Below, piece after piece: positions 1 to 8,450 of a stretch of 64,000 bases of DNA. Every line of letters starts with the position of its first letter. Within the stretch, counting starts at the first letter, position 1. Origin of the DNA: Gemmatimonadaceae bacterium. Lineage in GTDB: Bacteria; Gemmatimonadota; Gemmatimonadetes; Gemmatimonadales; Gemmatimonadaceae. The notes beneath the pieces were generated by a model, which did not search any database, was not told where the DNA came from, and saw only the letters and a program-made list of their open reading frames with translations. Position numbers and translations under genes: made by a program. The stretch lies in the NCBI GenBank assembly GCA_036496605.1, contig DASXKV010000032.1, positions 62,001 through 126,000 on the forward strand. Direction: 5' to 3'.

Positions 1-452
1 AGGGTAAAGGCGGCGGCGACATCAGCGGCGATCGATGACGGTATCGCACGGACATTCGCCGCTGGCACGACGACGTATTCGGCAATGGTGCCTGGCAGAT
101 GCTCACCAAGAATCCCAAACCGAACGCACAACGACTGCTCGCCATCGAGACAGTATTCGCACGTCCTGTCGCTGATGCCGGGGTTGATCACGACGGTGTC
201 ACCCACCGTCACGCGTCGAACGTCGTCGCCGATTGCGTCGATGATTCCCGTTCCATCGGCGCCGAGTACCCACGGTGGAGTGATCGTGACGCCAGGTAAG
301 CCGCGCACGACGAAGAGATCGAGATGATTCAGTGCTGCGGCGCGAATGCGCACGCGCACATCGCTCGATCGTCGCAGCTCGGGTATCGGCAGATCGTCTC
401 GCACCGCGAGCTGGTCCAGGTCGCCGTGCGCGGAAATCGTCAGGCCGTTCAC
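1..452 (-). CDS. Zinc-type alcohol dehydrogenase / quinone oxidoreductase (MDR family), 3' part beyond the window
   Basis: The minus strand reads as an uninterrupted GroES-like N-terminal half of a medium-chain dehydrogenase/reductase. It opens at a GTG (452-450) giving MNGLTISAHGDLDQLAVRD, then shows the family-typical segments NHLDLFVVRGLPG, VLGADGTGII and VGDTVVINPG. A cysteine-rich stretch (DRTCEYCLDGEQSLC) matches the structural zinc lobe of zinc-dependent members. The Rossmann NAD(P)-binding half lies left of the window, so substrate class cannot be decided. The frame upstream is closed by a stop at 495-497. Two in-frame TTG codons at 483-488 are weaker starts, because the family normally begins with the GLTISxxG-like strand. 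No clear Shine-Dalgarno is visible. The gene is divergent from the E2 gene at 547. Confidence 0.82.
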   Translation of the reverse strand, partial: MNGLTISAHGDLDQLAVRDDLPIPELRRSSDVRVRIRAAALNHLDLFVVRGLPGVTITPPWVLGADGTGIIDAIGDDVRRVTVGDTVVINPGISDRTCEYCLDGEQSLCVRFGILGEHLPGTIAEYVVVPAANVRAIPSSIAADVAAAFT

Positions 453-546
453 GAAATGGGTACCGTTATATTCCGGGTCAACCAACAACGCATATTAACC
501 TTTCGCCGGCACACGGCTCGATGGTCGGCGCAGCGCTCCTCAGGCG

Positions 547-1866
547 ATGACATCAATCAAGGTGCCTCCGCTCGGTGAATCGATCGTAGAAGCAACCGTC
601 TCTCGATGGATGAAGAAGGAAGGCGATCAGGTGTCACCTGGTGATACGCTGGTCGAGCTGGAGACGGACAAGATCACGGTCGAGGTTCCCGCGATGAGTC
701 GCGGCGTGCTCACGAAGCGGCTGCACGCCGAGGGCGACGTCGTGAAGGTCGACGATTTGTTGGGCGAGATCGACGAGAGCGCTGCGGCAGCGGCGCCGAA
801 AAAGGAGCCTGCAGCACCGGCAGCAGGTGCTGCCGCGCAGCGGGCCACTCCGGCGGCTCCTCCTTCATCCGCCCCGACATCATCGGGAATTTCAGCCTCG
901 TCATCCAAAGCAGCGGCGCCTGCGAAGAGCGAAGTGCGCGCGTCACCAGCCGCCGAACGTCTGGCCGCTCAACAGAATATCGATCTGGCCGGCGTGAGAG
1001 GGACGGGTCGTGGCGGCGTCGTGAGTAAGGCAGATGTGATCGATCAATCGCGCGACGGCGCAGGGCCTTCTGTTGCCGGTCCGGCTGCGCCGTCCGCGGC
1101 CGTGCCGGTGAGCGCGCCACCGGCACCAGTATCGGCGCCGCCGTCTCGTCCGGCACCGGCGTCAACTGGCACTCGGGAAACACGCGAGAAGATGTCCACG
1201 CGGCGCAAGCGAATCGCCGAACACCTACTCGAGTCGCAGCACGCCACGGCGCACCTAACGACGTTCAACGAGATCGACATGAGCGCCGTCGACGCGCTGC
1301 GCGGACGGGTGAAGGAGCGAATCGAGAAGGAGCAGGGCGTCAAACTGTCGGTAATGCCGTTCTTCGTGAAGGCGGCGTGTCTCGCCCTCAAGACGTATCC
1401 GACGGTGAATGCGCAGATCGACGGTGACTCGATCGTCTACAAGCATTATGTGAACATGGGAATCGCGGTTGCGTCGGACGCGGGACTCGTCGTTCCGAGC
1501 ATCAAGGATGCGGATCGCAAAGGGCTGCTCGATATCGCGCGCGATGTCGCCACCGTCGCAAAGAAAGCCCGTGATGGAAAGTTGACGATGGAAGATCTCA
1601 CCGGCGGCACTTTCACGATCACGAACGGTGGCGTGTTCGGCTCGCTCGTGTCGACGCCGATTCTCAACTATCCACAGGTTGGCATTCTCGGCTTGCACAA
1701 GATACAGGAGCGACCCGTCGCGATCGCAGGAAAAGTCGAGATTCGTCCGATGATGTATATCGCGCTGTCGTACGACCACCGGATCATCGACGGCCAGCAG
1801 GCGGTGCTTTTCCTCGTTCGCGTGAAGGAGCTGATGGAAGATCCTGCGACAATGCTTGTGGAGTAG
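547..1866 (+). CDS. sucB: Dihydrolipoyllysine-residue succinyltransferase, E2 of 2-oxoglutarate dehydrogenase
   Basis: E2 core transfers the succinyl group from lipoamide to CoA in the 2-oxoglutarate dehydrogenase complex (cytoplasm, TCA cycle). The 439 residues show one lipoyl domain (about 1-75) with the lipoylated lysine K42 in [11 protein letters not shown]. An Ala/Pro-rich linker follows, then an E1/E3-binding domain around 130-165 ([15 protein letters not shown] ... [11 protein letters not shown]), a second Ala/Pro linker, and the catalytic domain from about 210. That domain carries [10 protein letters not shown] and the active-site YDHRIIDG (H411, D415). The single lipoyl domain and the [10 protein letters not shown] wording favour SucB over pyruvate-type E2. 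Neither strand nearby carries E1 (sucA). E3 follows 241 bp downstream, so E2 and E3 are probably co-expressed or coordinately regulated. Confidence 0.95.
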   Translation: MTSIKVPPLGESIVEATVSRWMKKEGDQVSPGDTLVELETDKITVEVPAMSRGVLTKRLHAEGDVVKVDDLLGEIDESAAAAAPKKEPAAPAAGAAAQRATPAAPPSSAPTSSGISASSSKAAAPAKSEVRASPAAERLAAQQNIDLAGVRGTGRGGVVSKADVIDQSRDGAGPSVAGPAAPSAAVPVSAPPAPVSAPPSRPAPASTGTRETREKMSTRRKRIAEHLLESQHATAHLTTFNEIDMSAVDALRGRVKERIEKEQGVKLSVMPFFVKAACLALKTYPTVNAQIDGDSIVYKHYVNMGIAVASDAGLVVPSIKDADRKGLLDIARDVATVAKKARDGKLTMEDLTGGTFTITNGGVFGSLVSTPILNYPQVGILGLHKIQERPVAIAGKVEIRPMMYIALSYDHRIIDGQQAVLFLVRVKELMEDPATMLVE

Positions 1867-1886
1867 TCGGTCGGTGGTCGTCGGTT

Positions 1887-1954
1887 GCTGGTGGTTGGTC
1901 GTTGAAGGCCGGTGAGCAAAGCTCACCGGCCTTTGTTATTCACCAACCACCAGC
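1887..1954. repeat. Long intergenic inverted repeat enclosing a terminator (copy A of a dispersed family)
   Basis: GCTGGTGGTTGGT at 1887-1899 is the exact reverse complement of 1942-1954, and the terminator hairpin sits between the arms. Further degenerate copies of the same words continue to about 2003 (CCACCAGTCACC, CCAATCACCAG). Related sequence sits in the intergenic gaps at 28865-28935 and 47975-48052. Confidence 0.7.
1905..1940 (+). terminator. Rho-independent terminator after the E2 gene
   Basis: A perfect 13-bp stem (AAGGCCGGTGAGC with GCTCACCGGCCTT) with a three-base AAA loop is followed by TGTTATT. It lies 38 bases after the E2 stop codon. The stem is nearly symmetrical and could work in both directions. 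Confidence 0.75.
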
Positions 1955-2107
1955 CACCAGTCACCCGGCCCAGTCACCGACGACGGGTGACCAATCACCA
2001 GCATGAGCCTAACGACGAACGGCGACGACCATGCCCTTCCGTGTGTCTTTACCTTTCACGTCGGGCGCAGCATGAGGCTCGCGTCCGAGACCGAATGAAT
2101 CAGAACA

Positions 2108-3556
2108 ATGGCAACCGAACTGACACCTGCTGACGTCGTCATCATTGGTGGTGGCCCTGGCGGGTACGTCGCGGCGATACGGGCCGCGCAACTTGGACTC
2201 ACTACCGTCTGCGTCGAGATGGAGAGGACGCTGGGTGGGACATGCGTCAACGTCGGATGTATTCCATCGAAGGCGCTGCTGACGTCGTCGGAGCATTACG
2301 AGTTTGCGCGGCAGCATGCTGCGGAGCACGGAATACGAATCGAAGCGTCGGGCTTGTCCGTCGATCTGGCGCAGATGCTGAAGCGGAAGGATGAAGTCGT
2401 GGGGCAGAACACACGCGGCATCGAATTCTTGTTCAAGAAGAACAAAATCGCGTGGGCGAAGGGGAAGGGATCGCTGCGAAAGACGGACAAGGGGCTGGAG
2501 GCGAATGTCGCGCCGAGCACGGCGGCCGGGGGGCTCCCGCCGAACGACAGTATTGCTTCCTACCTCGCGAAGAACGTCATCATTGCGACCGGTTCCGTAC
2601 CAATCGAGCTCCCGTTCCTCAAATTCGACGAAGACCGCATCCTTTCGAACATCGGCGCGCTCACCATCTCTCGCGTTCCCCGCCATCTGATCGTCATCGG
2701 TGGTGGCGTCATCGGTCTCGAGCTCGGCTCCGTCTGGCGACGACTTGGCGCCAAAGTCACCGTCGTCGAGCTGATGCCGACGATTCTACCGGGCATGGAC
2801 GACGACGTTGTGAAAGAGTGCGACCGCGTTTTTCGTCGCCAGGGACTCGATCTTCGCACGGCCACACGTGTCGTCGGCGGGCGTCGAGATGGCGATCGCG
2901 TTCTCGTCGACATCGAGAAGGACGGCGCCAAGGAGACGCTCGAGGGCGACTATGCGCTCGTCGCAATCGGCCGTAAGCCGTCGCTCGGCGGCCTCGACGC
3001 GGCGGCGCTCGGTCTCAATCTCGGACGACGCGGTGAGATTCTCGTCGACGACCAGATGCGAACTGGCGTGCCTAACGTCTACGCAATTGGCGACTGCGTT
3101 CCTGGCCCGATGTTGGCCCACAAGGCAGAGGACGAAGGTGTCGTGGCTGCAGAGGTCATTGCTGGACACAACGTGCACATGCACTACCGGTCAATCCCGA
3201 ACGTCGTCTATACCTGGCCGGAGGTCGCGGTCGTCGGGCTTACGGAGCGTGAGGCGAAAGAGAGTGCACGCGAGTACCGCGTCGGCCGATTCCCATACAG
3301 CGCCAACGGTCGCGCGCGCACCATGGGCGAGAATGCAGGCTTCGTGAAATTCATCGCCGACGCGCGCACCGACGAGCTGATTGGCGCCCACCTCGTAGGT
3401 CCGAATGCGTCGGAGCTGGTCGCGGAAGTGGTCCTCGGATTCGAGTATCGTGCCTCCGCGGACGACATCGGCGTGACGGTGCATGCCCACCCGACACTTT
3501 CCGAATCGACAAAGGAGGCGGCGCTGGCGGCTCTGGGGCGCGCTCTACATATCTAG
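2108..3556 (+). CDS. lpdA: Dihydrolipoyl dehydrogenase (E3)
   Basis: This flavoprotein reoxidises dihydrolipoamide with NAD+ and serves the 2-oxo acid dehydrogenase complexes. All functional elements are visible in 482 residues. The FAD-binding VIIGGGPGGYVAA is near residue 15, and the redox disulphide pair C46/C51 lies in GGTCVNVGCIPSKAL. The NAD-binding VIGGGVIGLELGS comes at about 200, the second FAD-contact motif NVYAIGDC at about 325, and the C-terminal catalytic HAHPTLSE with H461 and E466 belongs to the dimer interface. Length matches the family. No strong Shine-Dalgarno precedes the ATG. The gene lies directly downstream of sucB in the same orientation, a common E2-E3 arrangement. Confidence 0.96.
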   Translation: MATELTPADVVIIGGGPGGYVAAIRAAQLGLTTVCVEMERTLGGTCVNVGCIPSKALLTSSEHYEFARQHAAEHGIRIEASGLSVDLAQMLKRKDEVVGQNTRGIEFLFKKNKIAWAKGKGSLRKTDKGLEANVAPSTAAGGLPPNDSIASYLAKNVIIATGSVPIELPFLKFDEDRILSNIGALTISRVPRHLIVIGGGVIGLELGSVWRRLGAKVTVVELMPTILPGMDDDVVKECDRVFRRQGLDLRTATRVVGGRRDGDRVLVDIEKDGAKETLEGDYALVAIGRKPSLGGLDAAALGLNLGRRGEILVDDQMRTGVPNVYAIGDCVPGPMLAHKAEDEGVVAAEVIAGHNVHMHYRSIPNVVYTWPEVAVVGLTEREAKESAREYRVGRFPYSANGRARTMGENAGFVKFIADARTDELIGAHLVGPNASELVAEVVLGFEYRASADDIGVTVHAHPTLSESTKEAALAALGRALHI

Positions 3557-3578
3557 GCCGCCTCTTTCTCGGCGGAAC

Positions 3579-4067
3579 ATGACCGGGTATTTCGCTGCGG
3601 CGCCACGTGTGCTCTCGCCCGATGATCATGTCGCCGCGCGCGTGCTGCTCATGGGCGCGCTCGGCGTTACGCCATACATCGATCGCGCGATGGAAGTGCT
3701 CCAGTTAGCTGAGCGCGGCAGCGGACATGACGAGGAGCATCGTGCCCTCGTGATCGAGCGCGACGGAACCGTAGCCGCGCTCGCGCTGTTCGGCGCCGTT
3801 GTCGGTGCCGTCGGCGTCAGGAAGCTGCACCTCGCCGTGCTCGCGCCGAGCGTGAGTGCTGACGACGTCGGCCAGCGCATCGTGCGCGCCGTGCTCGACG
3901 AGGCACGTGGTGAAGGAGCGCGTCTCGTCGTCGCCGAGTTGCCGGACGACCCGGCGATGGGACAGGTTCGCGCGCTTCTTTTCTCGGAAGGATTCGAGGA
4001 AGAAGCGCGCGTACCGGACTTCTATCGAGAGGGGGTTGCCCTCACGCTCCTGCGACGCGAACTCTGA
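3579..4067 (+). CDS. GNAT-like acetyltransferase
   Basis: The 162 residues have the length and layout of a Gcn5-related N-acetyltransferase. They include a central strand (RALVIERDGTVAALALFG), a second strand (VRKLHLAVLAP), a helix (DVGQRIVRAVLDEARGEGARLVVAELP) and the terminal GFEEEARVPDFYREG segment, which resembles the usual GF..... DFY..G end of GNATs. The canonical R/QxxGxG/A acetyl-CoA loop is not clear, so activity is uncertain. The ATG at 3579 has GGCGGA five bases upstream and is preferred over the in-frame ATG at 3483, which would overlap the 3' end of lpdA. It lies 22 bp after lpdA. Substrate is unknown. Confidence 0.65.
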   Translation: MTGYFAAAPRVLSPDDHVAARVLLMGALGVTPYIDRAMEVLQLAERGSGHDEEHRALVIERDGTVAALALFGAVVGAVGVRKLHLAVLAPSVSADDVGQRIVRAVLDEARGEGARLVVAELPDDPAMGQVRALLFSEGFEEEARVPDFYREGVALTLLRREL

Positions 4068-4073
4068 CGCAAC

Positions 4074-4553
4074 TCACGTCTTCGGCGTGGTGTCTTTCCT
4101 TGTCGTCGGCGGCCGTCGCAGCGAATCACGCATGGAGTGACGCATCGACGTGTCTCCACGCACGCGATTCATACCGCGGCCGCCGGCTCGACTGCCGAGG
4201 CTGTCTGTTGTCGTGAAACTCAAGTTGAGCGAACGAAAAACATCGTTTGGGTTGTTGCCCGTGATATTGTTCTTCTGCCGTGCGCAGTTCATCGCACGCT
4301 GCGTCCGCGGGCCCCAAATGCCATCTGCCGTGCCCGGATTGCAGTTTGCCTGACTGAGCGCGGTCTGCAGCTGCTTCGTCTGATCCGCCGTCAGGCCGTG
4401 ATTGTGCGTCGTCGCCCGACCGATCGCGCCGGCAGACGTGCGCTCGTGGCGAGCGCGTGTGGTGTCGACACGCATGCGCGACGAATCGGTCTGTGCCGCC
4501 ACGAGTGACGGCAACATCGCGAGCGCGACCAGGGCCAAGCCAGTTTTCGTCAT
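4074..4553 (-). CDS. Secreted protein with a peptidoglycan-binding-like domain
   Basis: The 159-residue product starts with a Sec signal peptide (MTKTGLALVALAMLPSLVAA, cut before Q). The ATG at 4553 has an excellent GGAGGAG Shine-Dalgarno eight bases upstream; the longer in-frame N-terminus (to 4766) overlaps the S9 peptidase gene and is rejected. The centre (GLTADQTKQLQTALSQANC to RTQRAMNCARQKN) matches the PG_binding_1 fold pattern, in particular GTADGIWGPRTQRAM, where DGxxGPxT is the family signature. The tail is Arg/Thr/Ser-rich and low in complexity. It probably acts in the periplasm on or near peptidoglycan. It follows the S9 peptidase gene on the same strand, with a terminator between them. 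Confidence 0.75.
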   Translation of the reverse strand: MTKTGLALVALAMLPSLVAAQTDSSRMRVDTTRARHERTSAGAIGRATTHNHGLTADQTKQLQTALSQANCNPGTADGIWGPRTQRAMNCARQKNNITGNNPNDVFRSLNLSFTTTDSLGSRAGGRGMNRVRGDTSMRHSMRDSLRRPPTTRKDTTPKT

Positions 4554-4657
4554 GTGCTCCTCCGCGTTGGGTCCATTGCGAAGAAGCGGCGGTTTGCAAT
4601 CGACGAGCCCACGTTCGTGCGTGCGGTCGAGACGCGGCGCGACCTCACCAGCTTCGA

Positions 4658-4694
4658 AAACGTCACAGGGACGAACGCCGTCCCTGTGACGTTT
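4658..4694 (-). terminator. Rho-independent terminator after the S9 peptidase
   Basis: AAACGTCACAGGGAC at 4658-4672 pairs perfectly over 15 bp with 4680-4694 around a seven-base loop. On the minus strand it lies eight bases after the peptidase stop and ends in TTT. Confidence 0.75.
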
Positions 4695-4702
4695 AGCATT
4701 CT

Positions 4703-6748
4703 CTACTTTGCTTTCGCTGCGCCCGCCTGAACCGTTGTTGTCGTCTTCAGGTATTTGTCGTACCACGCCAGATATCGCTCGAGCCGATCCGTTCGATATG
4801 TTGGCAGCGTGAGGCCGTGGAACTGGCCCGGATAGATCACGAGCCCGGTTGGTACGCCGAGCGAGCGGAGTGCCTCATACATCTGCTCGCCGCCGATGAT
4901 CGGCACGTTGAAGTCCGCGGATCCACCCATGAACAGCGTTGGCGTCTTGATGCGATCGGCGTGGAAGAAGGGATATGAAATCTTGATCCACAGATCCTGT
5001 GCTTTCCAAGGCGGTCCGATTTCCTGATTGTACTGCGTGATGTACTGATCGGTGCCGTACATCGAGAGCTGCAGCGCACTGCCCGCACCGGCGACCGCAG
5101 CCTTGAAGCGAGGCGTGGATGCGATGGTGTAGTCGGTGAGAATGCCGCCGTAACTCCAACCACCGATGCCGAGCCGGTCGGGATCGGCGACGCCCGAGCG
5201 AACGGCCTCATCGACGGCACCGAGCAAATCCATCACTTCCTTATCACCCCAATCCGCGAAGATCGCCTTCTGGTATGCGGAGCCACGACCGCTCGACCCG
5301 CGATAGTTGACGGAGAGAACGGCATAGCCACTCGCGGCGAAGAACTCGCGATCGAAGCTGAAGCTGTAGCTGTCCTGTCCATTCGGACCGCCATGGATGT
5401 ACAGGATCATGGGCAGCTTGCCGGCGGCAGCATTCGCCGGCCTAACGAGTACACCGTGAACCTCGGTTCCATCCTTGCTTTTCGACGAGAACGCCTCGGT
5501 CGTTCCGAGCTGCAGCTGCGCGAAGATCGAATCGTTCTGGTGCGAGAGTTGGCGCAGCGCGCCGTTCTCCCAGGCGTAGACCTCGCCGGAGCGCTCAGGC
5601 GTCGAGCTCATCACGGCGAACTTGCCCGATGCATTCGTCGAATAGCCCGAGACGACACGCTTACCGGTGATCAGCCGCTCGACCGCGCCATCGGACACTC
5701 GCACGCGCGCGAGTTGCTGCTCGCGATCGTCGGACAACAGGACATAGACCGACTTTCCGTCAGCGCTGAATTGCGCGTTCGAAAGTGGCCGATCGAGCGC
5801 CTCCGTGATGACGCGAGCCGGCGCGCTGCCATCGCTCGGCGCAATCGCGAGCTTGCTGAGATTGTAGGCCTGATACTTCGGCTCGTCGCCTCGGAAGAAG
5901 GCGAGCCATTTGCCATCCGGACTCCAGGCCGGCCGTCCACCGTCGGGGCCGGTGAAATCAGTGAGACGCTTCGGGCTCGCGCCGACGCGCGCCTCGATGA
6001 CGTACACGTCGTCGTCGCGTGAGTGATCCGGCTCGGCGACTGGTCCGCGCACGAATGCGATCATCCGGCTATCGGGCGACCAGCTCGGCGAGCCGTCGTC
6101 GTCGAGACCGGATGTCAGCGTCTCTGTCTTTTTCGTCTCGGCGTTGAACAGCGAGAGATGGCTTCGCTTCGTGCCGAGATAGCCGGCGACGTCGCGCTTG
6201 AAACTGTACCGATCGATCACGATCGGCTTCGGCGTCTTGTGTTCCGACGTGTCCTTGCGCGCGACTGAATCCGTTTCCTCGTCGACGACGAGGATCATGC
6301 GCTTTGAATCTGGCGACCAGGCGAACTCGGAGACGCCGCCGCGGAGCTGCGTCACGCGCTGCGCTTCGCCGCCGCGTCGATCGAGCAGCCAAATCTGCGC
6401 GCCCTTTCCTTCCTGACGGCCCGAGAGAAACGCGAGATAGCGGCCATCCGGACTCCACCGTGGCGAGCTCTCGCTCTCTGGAGTCGACGTGACGCGGATC
6501 GTCGTCGCGCCATCCCAACTCGTCATCCAGACGTCGTTGTCGGACTTGTCCTTCGCGGAGTCGACCGTTGTCACCGTATACGCGACCCACCCGCCGTCCG
6601 GCGAGATCTGCGGATCACGAACGTCTTTGAGATGGTAGAGGTCGCCGCTTCGTAAGGCGCGCTTTGTCTGCGCGCGCGACGATGGTGCGAGGAAGGTGAG
6701 TAAAAGGGTGCTCGCGAGCAATGCTAGCGCGGCGGAGGTGCGGCGCAT
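4703..6748 (-). CDS. S9 family peptidase (prolyl oligopeptidase / acylaminoacyl-peptidase type), exported
   Basis: This 681-residue serine peptidase begins with a signal peptide (MRRTSAALALLASTLLLTFLAP...RAQ). Residues about 35-400 form a beta-propeller with repeated PD40/WD40-like words (DPQISPDGGWVAY, SPRWSPDGRYLAFLSG, SPSWSPDSRMIAFV, RPAWSPDGKWLAFF). The alpha/beta hydrolase domain carries the triad: S532 in GGWSYGG, D612 in GGSADFN, H644 in PGQFHG. Such enzymes cleave short peptides or acyl-amino acids, here presumably in the periplasm. The ATG is preceded by GGAGG at a good distance. A terminator follows the gene. Length and all motifs are intact. Confidence 0.93.
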   Translation of the reverse strand: MRRTSAALALLASTLLLTFLAPSSRAQTKRALRSGDLYHLKDVRDPQISPDGGWVAYTVTTVDSAKDKSDNDVWMTSWDGATTIRVTSTPESESSPRWSPDGRYLAFLSGRQEGKGAQIWLLDRRGGEAQRVTQLRGGVSEFAWSPDSKRMILVVDEETDSVARKDTSEHKTPKPIVIDRYSFKRDVAGYLGTKRSHLSLFNAETKKTETLTSGLDDDGSPSWSPDSRMIAFVRGPVAEPDHSRDDDVYVIEARVGASPKRLTDFTGPDGGRPAWSPDGKWLAFFRGDEPKYQAYNLSKLAIAPSDGSAPARVITEALDRPLSNAQFSADGKSVYVLLSDDREQQLARVRVSDGAVERLITGKRVVSGYSTNASGKFAVMSSTPERSGEVYAWENGALRQLSHQNDSIFAQLQLGTTEAFSSKSKDGTEVHGVLVRPANAAAGKLPMILYIHGGPNGQDSYSFSFDREFFAASGYAVLSVNYRGSSGRGSAYQKAIFADWGDKEVMDLLGAVDEAVRSGVADPDRLGIGGWSYGGILTDYTIASTPRFKAAVAGAGSALQLSMYGTDQYITQYNQEIGPPWKAQDLWIKISYPFFHADRIKTPTLFMGGSADFNVPIIGGEQMYEALRSLGVPTGLVIYPGQFHGLTLPTYRTDRLERYLAWYDKYLKTTTTVQAGAAKAK

Positions 6749-6916
6749 GACGATCCTCCAGGGGGAGTCGGGCCCGGTAAAAGAATGCTGAGAAGCGGCG
6801 CTAAATATCGGAACTCGCGCACCGCGGGGCGAGGGGGAATCATCACCGTTCGGATCGCACAGCGATCTTTACTGTTCACCTCGCCGGCACCGCCCTTGCG
6901 ACTAGAGCTCCGAGCC

Positions 6917-7807
6917 ATGACCCTCCCGTCCGCGCTGAACCGGGATCGAGCTCCCTCCTTCCCAACCAACCTCGACGCATTGCGGCTGCAGATCGAGGCG
7001 CTCGCAAAGAACTCGGGAGCGCGCGCCATCGCCGTTGCGCTGCACGATACCGAGACCGGGGCCGAACTGCATTACGAGGCAGATCGGTGGTTTCATGGCG
7101 CGAGTACGATCAAGGTTGCGATCCTGCTCGCGGTTTACGGCGAGATCGCGCGCGGCCGCCTGGCGCCGCAATCGCGCCTGCATGTCCGCAACCGCTTTCT
7201 CAGCGCGTACGACGGCTCGCCATTTCGCGTGCTTGCCGATCGTGATTCCGACTCCGAGGTGCACGCGGCGATCGGCAAGACGATGCGTGTGAGCGAGCTC
7301 GCTCATCACATGATCGCGACGAGCAGCAACCTCGCGACCAACCTGCTGCTTGACCTCATCGGCCTCGACGCTGTGCAGCGAACGATCGCGCACTTCGGCC
7401 TAACGGGGCTCGACGTACGCCGCGGTGTCGAAGACGAGAAGGCGTTCGAGCACGGCATCATCAACCGTGTTACCGCGAAGGGCCTCGTGGCACTCCTGGG
7501 CCTGATCGCGGAGGAACGCGCTTATTCACCCGAGCTGTCGCGCCAGATGCTCGACATCCTTCATCAACAGGAGTTCAAGAAGGGAATTCCGGCGCGATTG
7601 CCGCGCGAGGTGCGCGTGGCCCACAAAACGGGTGACATCTCCACGGTGGCGCACGACGCCGGCGTCGTCTATGCGCCGGGGCGCAAACCATATGTGATCG
7701 CCATTCTCACCGAGTGGGCACCCGACGCGGGGAGCCGGTCGCCGACGATCGCCACGCTGTCGCACGCGGTGTACGAGCAATTGCGCGGAACGCTGTCGGA
7801 TGCCTGA
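6917..7807 (+). CDS. Class A beta-lactamase-like serine hydrolase without signal peptide
   Basis: The 296 residues carry the penicillin-recognising fold motifs. The nucleophile is in HGASTIKVAI (S63, K66), the second motif reads SSN (136-138) where class A enzymes have SDN, and KTG is at 237-239. The omega-loop Glu of true class A beta-lactamases is not evident: the region reads VEDEKAFEHGIINRVTA, as in the Beta-lactamase2 group. No signal peptide is found from this start or from the longer frame opening at 6785, so the enzyme seems cytoplasmic, unusual for the family. The stop overlaps the ATG of the M15-like gene, and an amidoligase follows. The three therefore probably act on one peptide-like substrate (inference). 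Confidence 0.85.
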   Translation: MTLPSALNRDRAPSFPTNLDALRLQIEALAKNSGARAIAVALHDTETGAELHYEADRWFHGASTIKVAILLAVYGEIARGRLAPQSRLHVRNRFLSAYDGSPFRVLADRDSDSEVHAAIGKTMRVSELAHHMIATSSNLATNLLLDLIGLDAVQRTIAHFGLTGLDVRRGVEDEKAFEHGIINRVTAKGLVALLGLIAEERAYSPELSRQMLDILHQQEFKKGIPARLPREVRVAHKTGDISTVAHDAGVVYAPGRKPYVIAILTEWAPDAGSRSPTIATLSHAVYEQLRGTLSDA

Positions 7808-8432
7808 TCTTCGCACGGACTCACTCCGGATTGTCGACGGCTATCGTCTCGACAAGCCGCGTCGCGACGCACTCGTGCCGAGTGGTGTGTTGCGCGATCG
7901 TGAGGGCCGAACGCGCCAGCTGCCGCGGTACTTCTATGAAGTTGCATCGTGGAACGCAGCGTTGGAGATGGAGCTCGGACCGCACTTTCACATGTGGGAG
8001 TTCATTCACACCGATGTGCGCGAGGCGACGCCGCTGCGCTTCTTCCCACGCTACGTGCCCTGCGCCGTCGTGCTGACCGCCGCACTGCTGGAGCGTTTCC
8101 GCGACGTTGTGGGTGAGCCGGTGCGAATCGCCGCAAACGGCGGCTATCGATCGCCGCAACACGAGCTCACGAGCCATGCGTCCACGCACTGCTGGGCGTC
8201 GGCGGTGAACATATACCGGGTCGGCGACGAGTATCTCGATACCCGCGACCGGATCGAACGATACGCCGAGATCGCGCGCGATGCGCTGCCAGGCGCGTGG
8301 ATTCGCCCCGTGGGCGAAGATCGCGGCTTCGCGGACGATCACCTGCACATTGACTTCGGATATCTCGTCTCCGTGCCGCGCGACGCGCCGGGCGATCCGT
8401 ATAATCCGAAGTTGGAGGGCGACCCGCTCTGA
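7800..8432 (+). CDS. M15-like (D-Ala-D-Ala carboxypeptidase fold) peptidase-like protein
   Basis: The 210-residue protein has the hallmark ANGGYRSPQHE followed by SHASTHCWASAVNIY and DDHLHIDFGY. This is the order GYRS ... HxxGxAxD ... HxH of M15A/VanY-type zinc peptidases and hedgehog-fold enzymes. H130 and H181/H183 fit metal ligands, but the usual Asp ligand position is N137 and the usual Gly is Ala133. The protein may therefore be an altered or non-canonical enzyme. There is no signal peptide. Its ATG lies inside the last codons of the serine hydrolase gene (8-base overlap), showing translational coupling. The amidoligase gene starts 18 bases downstream. Confidence 0.7.
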   Translation: MPDLRTDSLRIVDGYRLDKPRRDALVPSGVLRDREGRTRQLPRYFYEVASWNAALEMELGPHFHMWEFIHTDVREATPLRFFPRYVPCAVVLTAALLERFRDVVGEPVRIAANGGYRSPQHELTSHASTHCWASAVNIYRVGDEYLDTRDRIERYAEIARDALPGAWIRPVGEDRGFADDHLHIDFGYLVSVPRDAPGDPYNPKLEGDPL

Positions 8433-8450
8433 GCGGGCGGCGCGCGAGCG

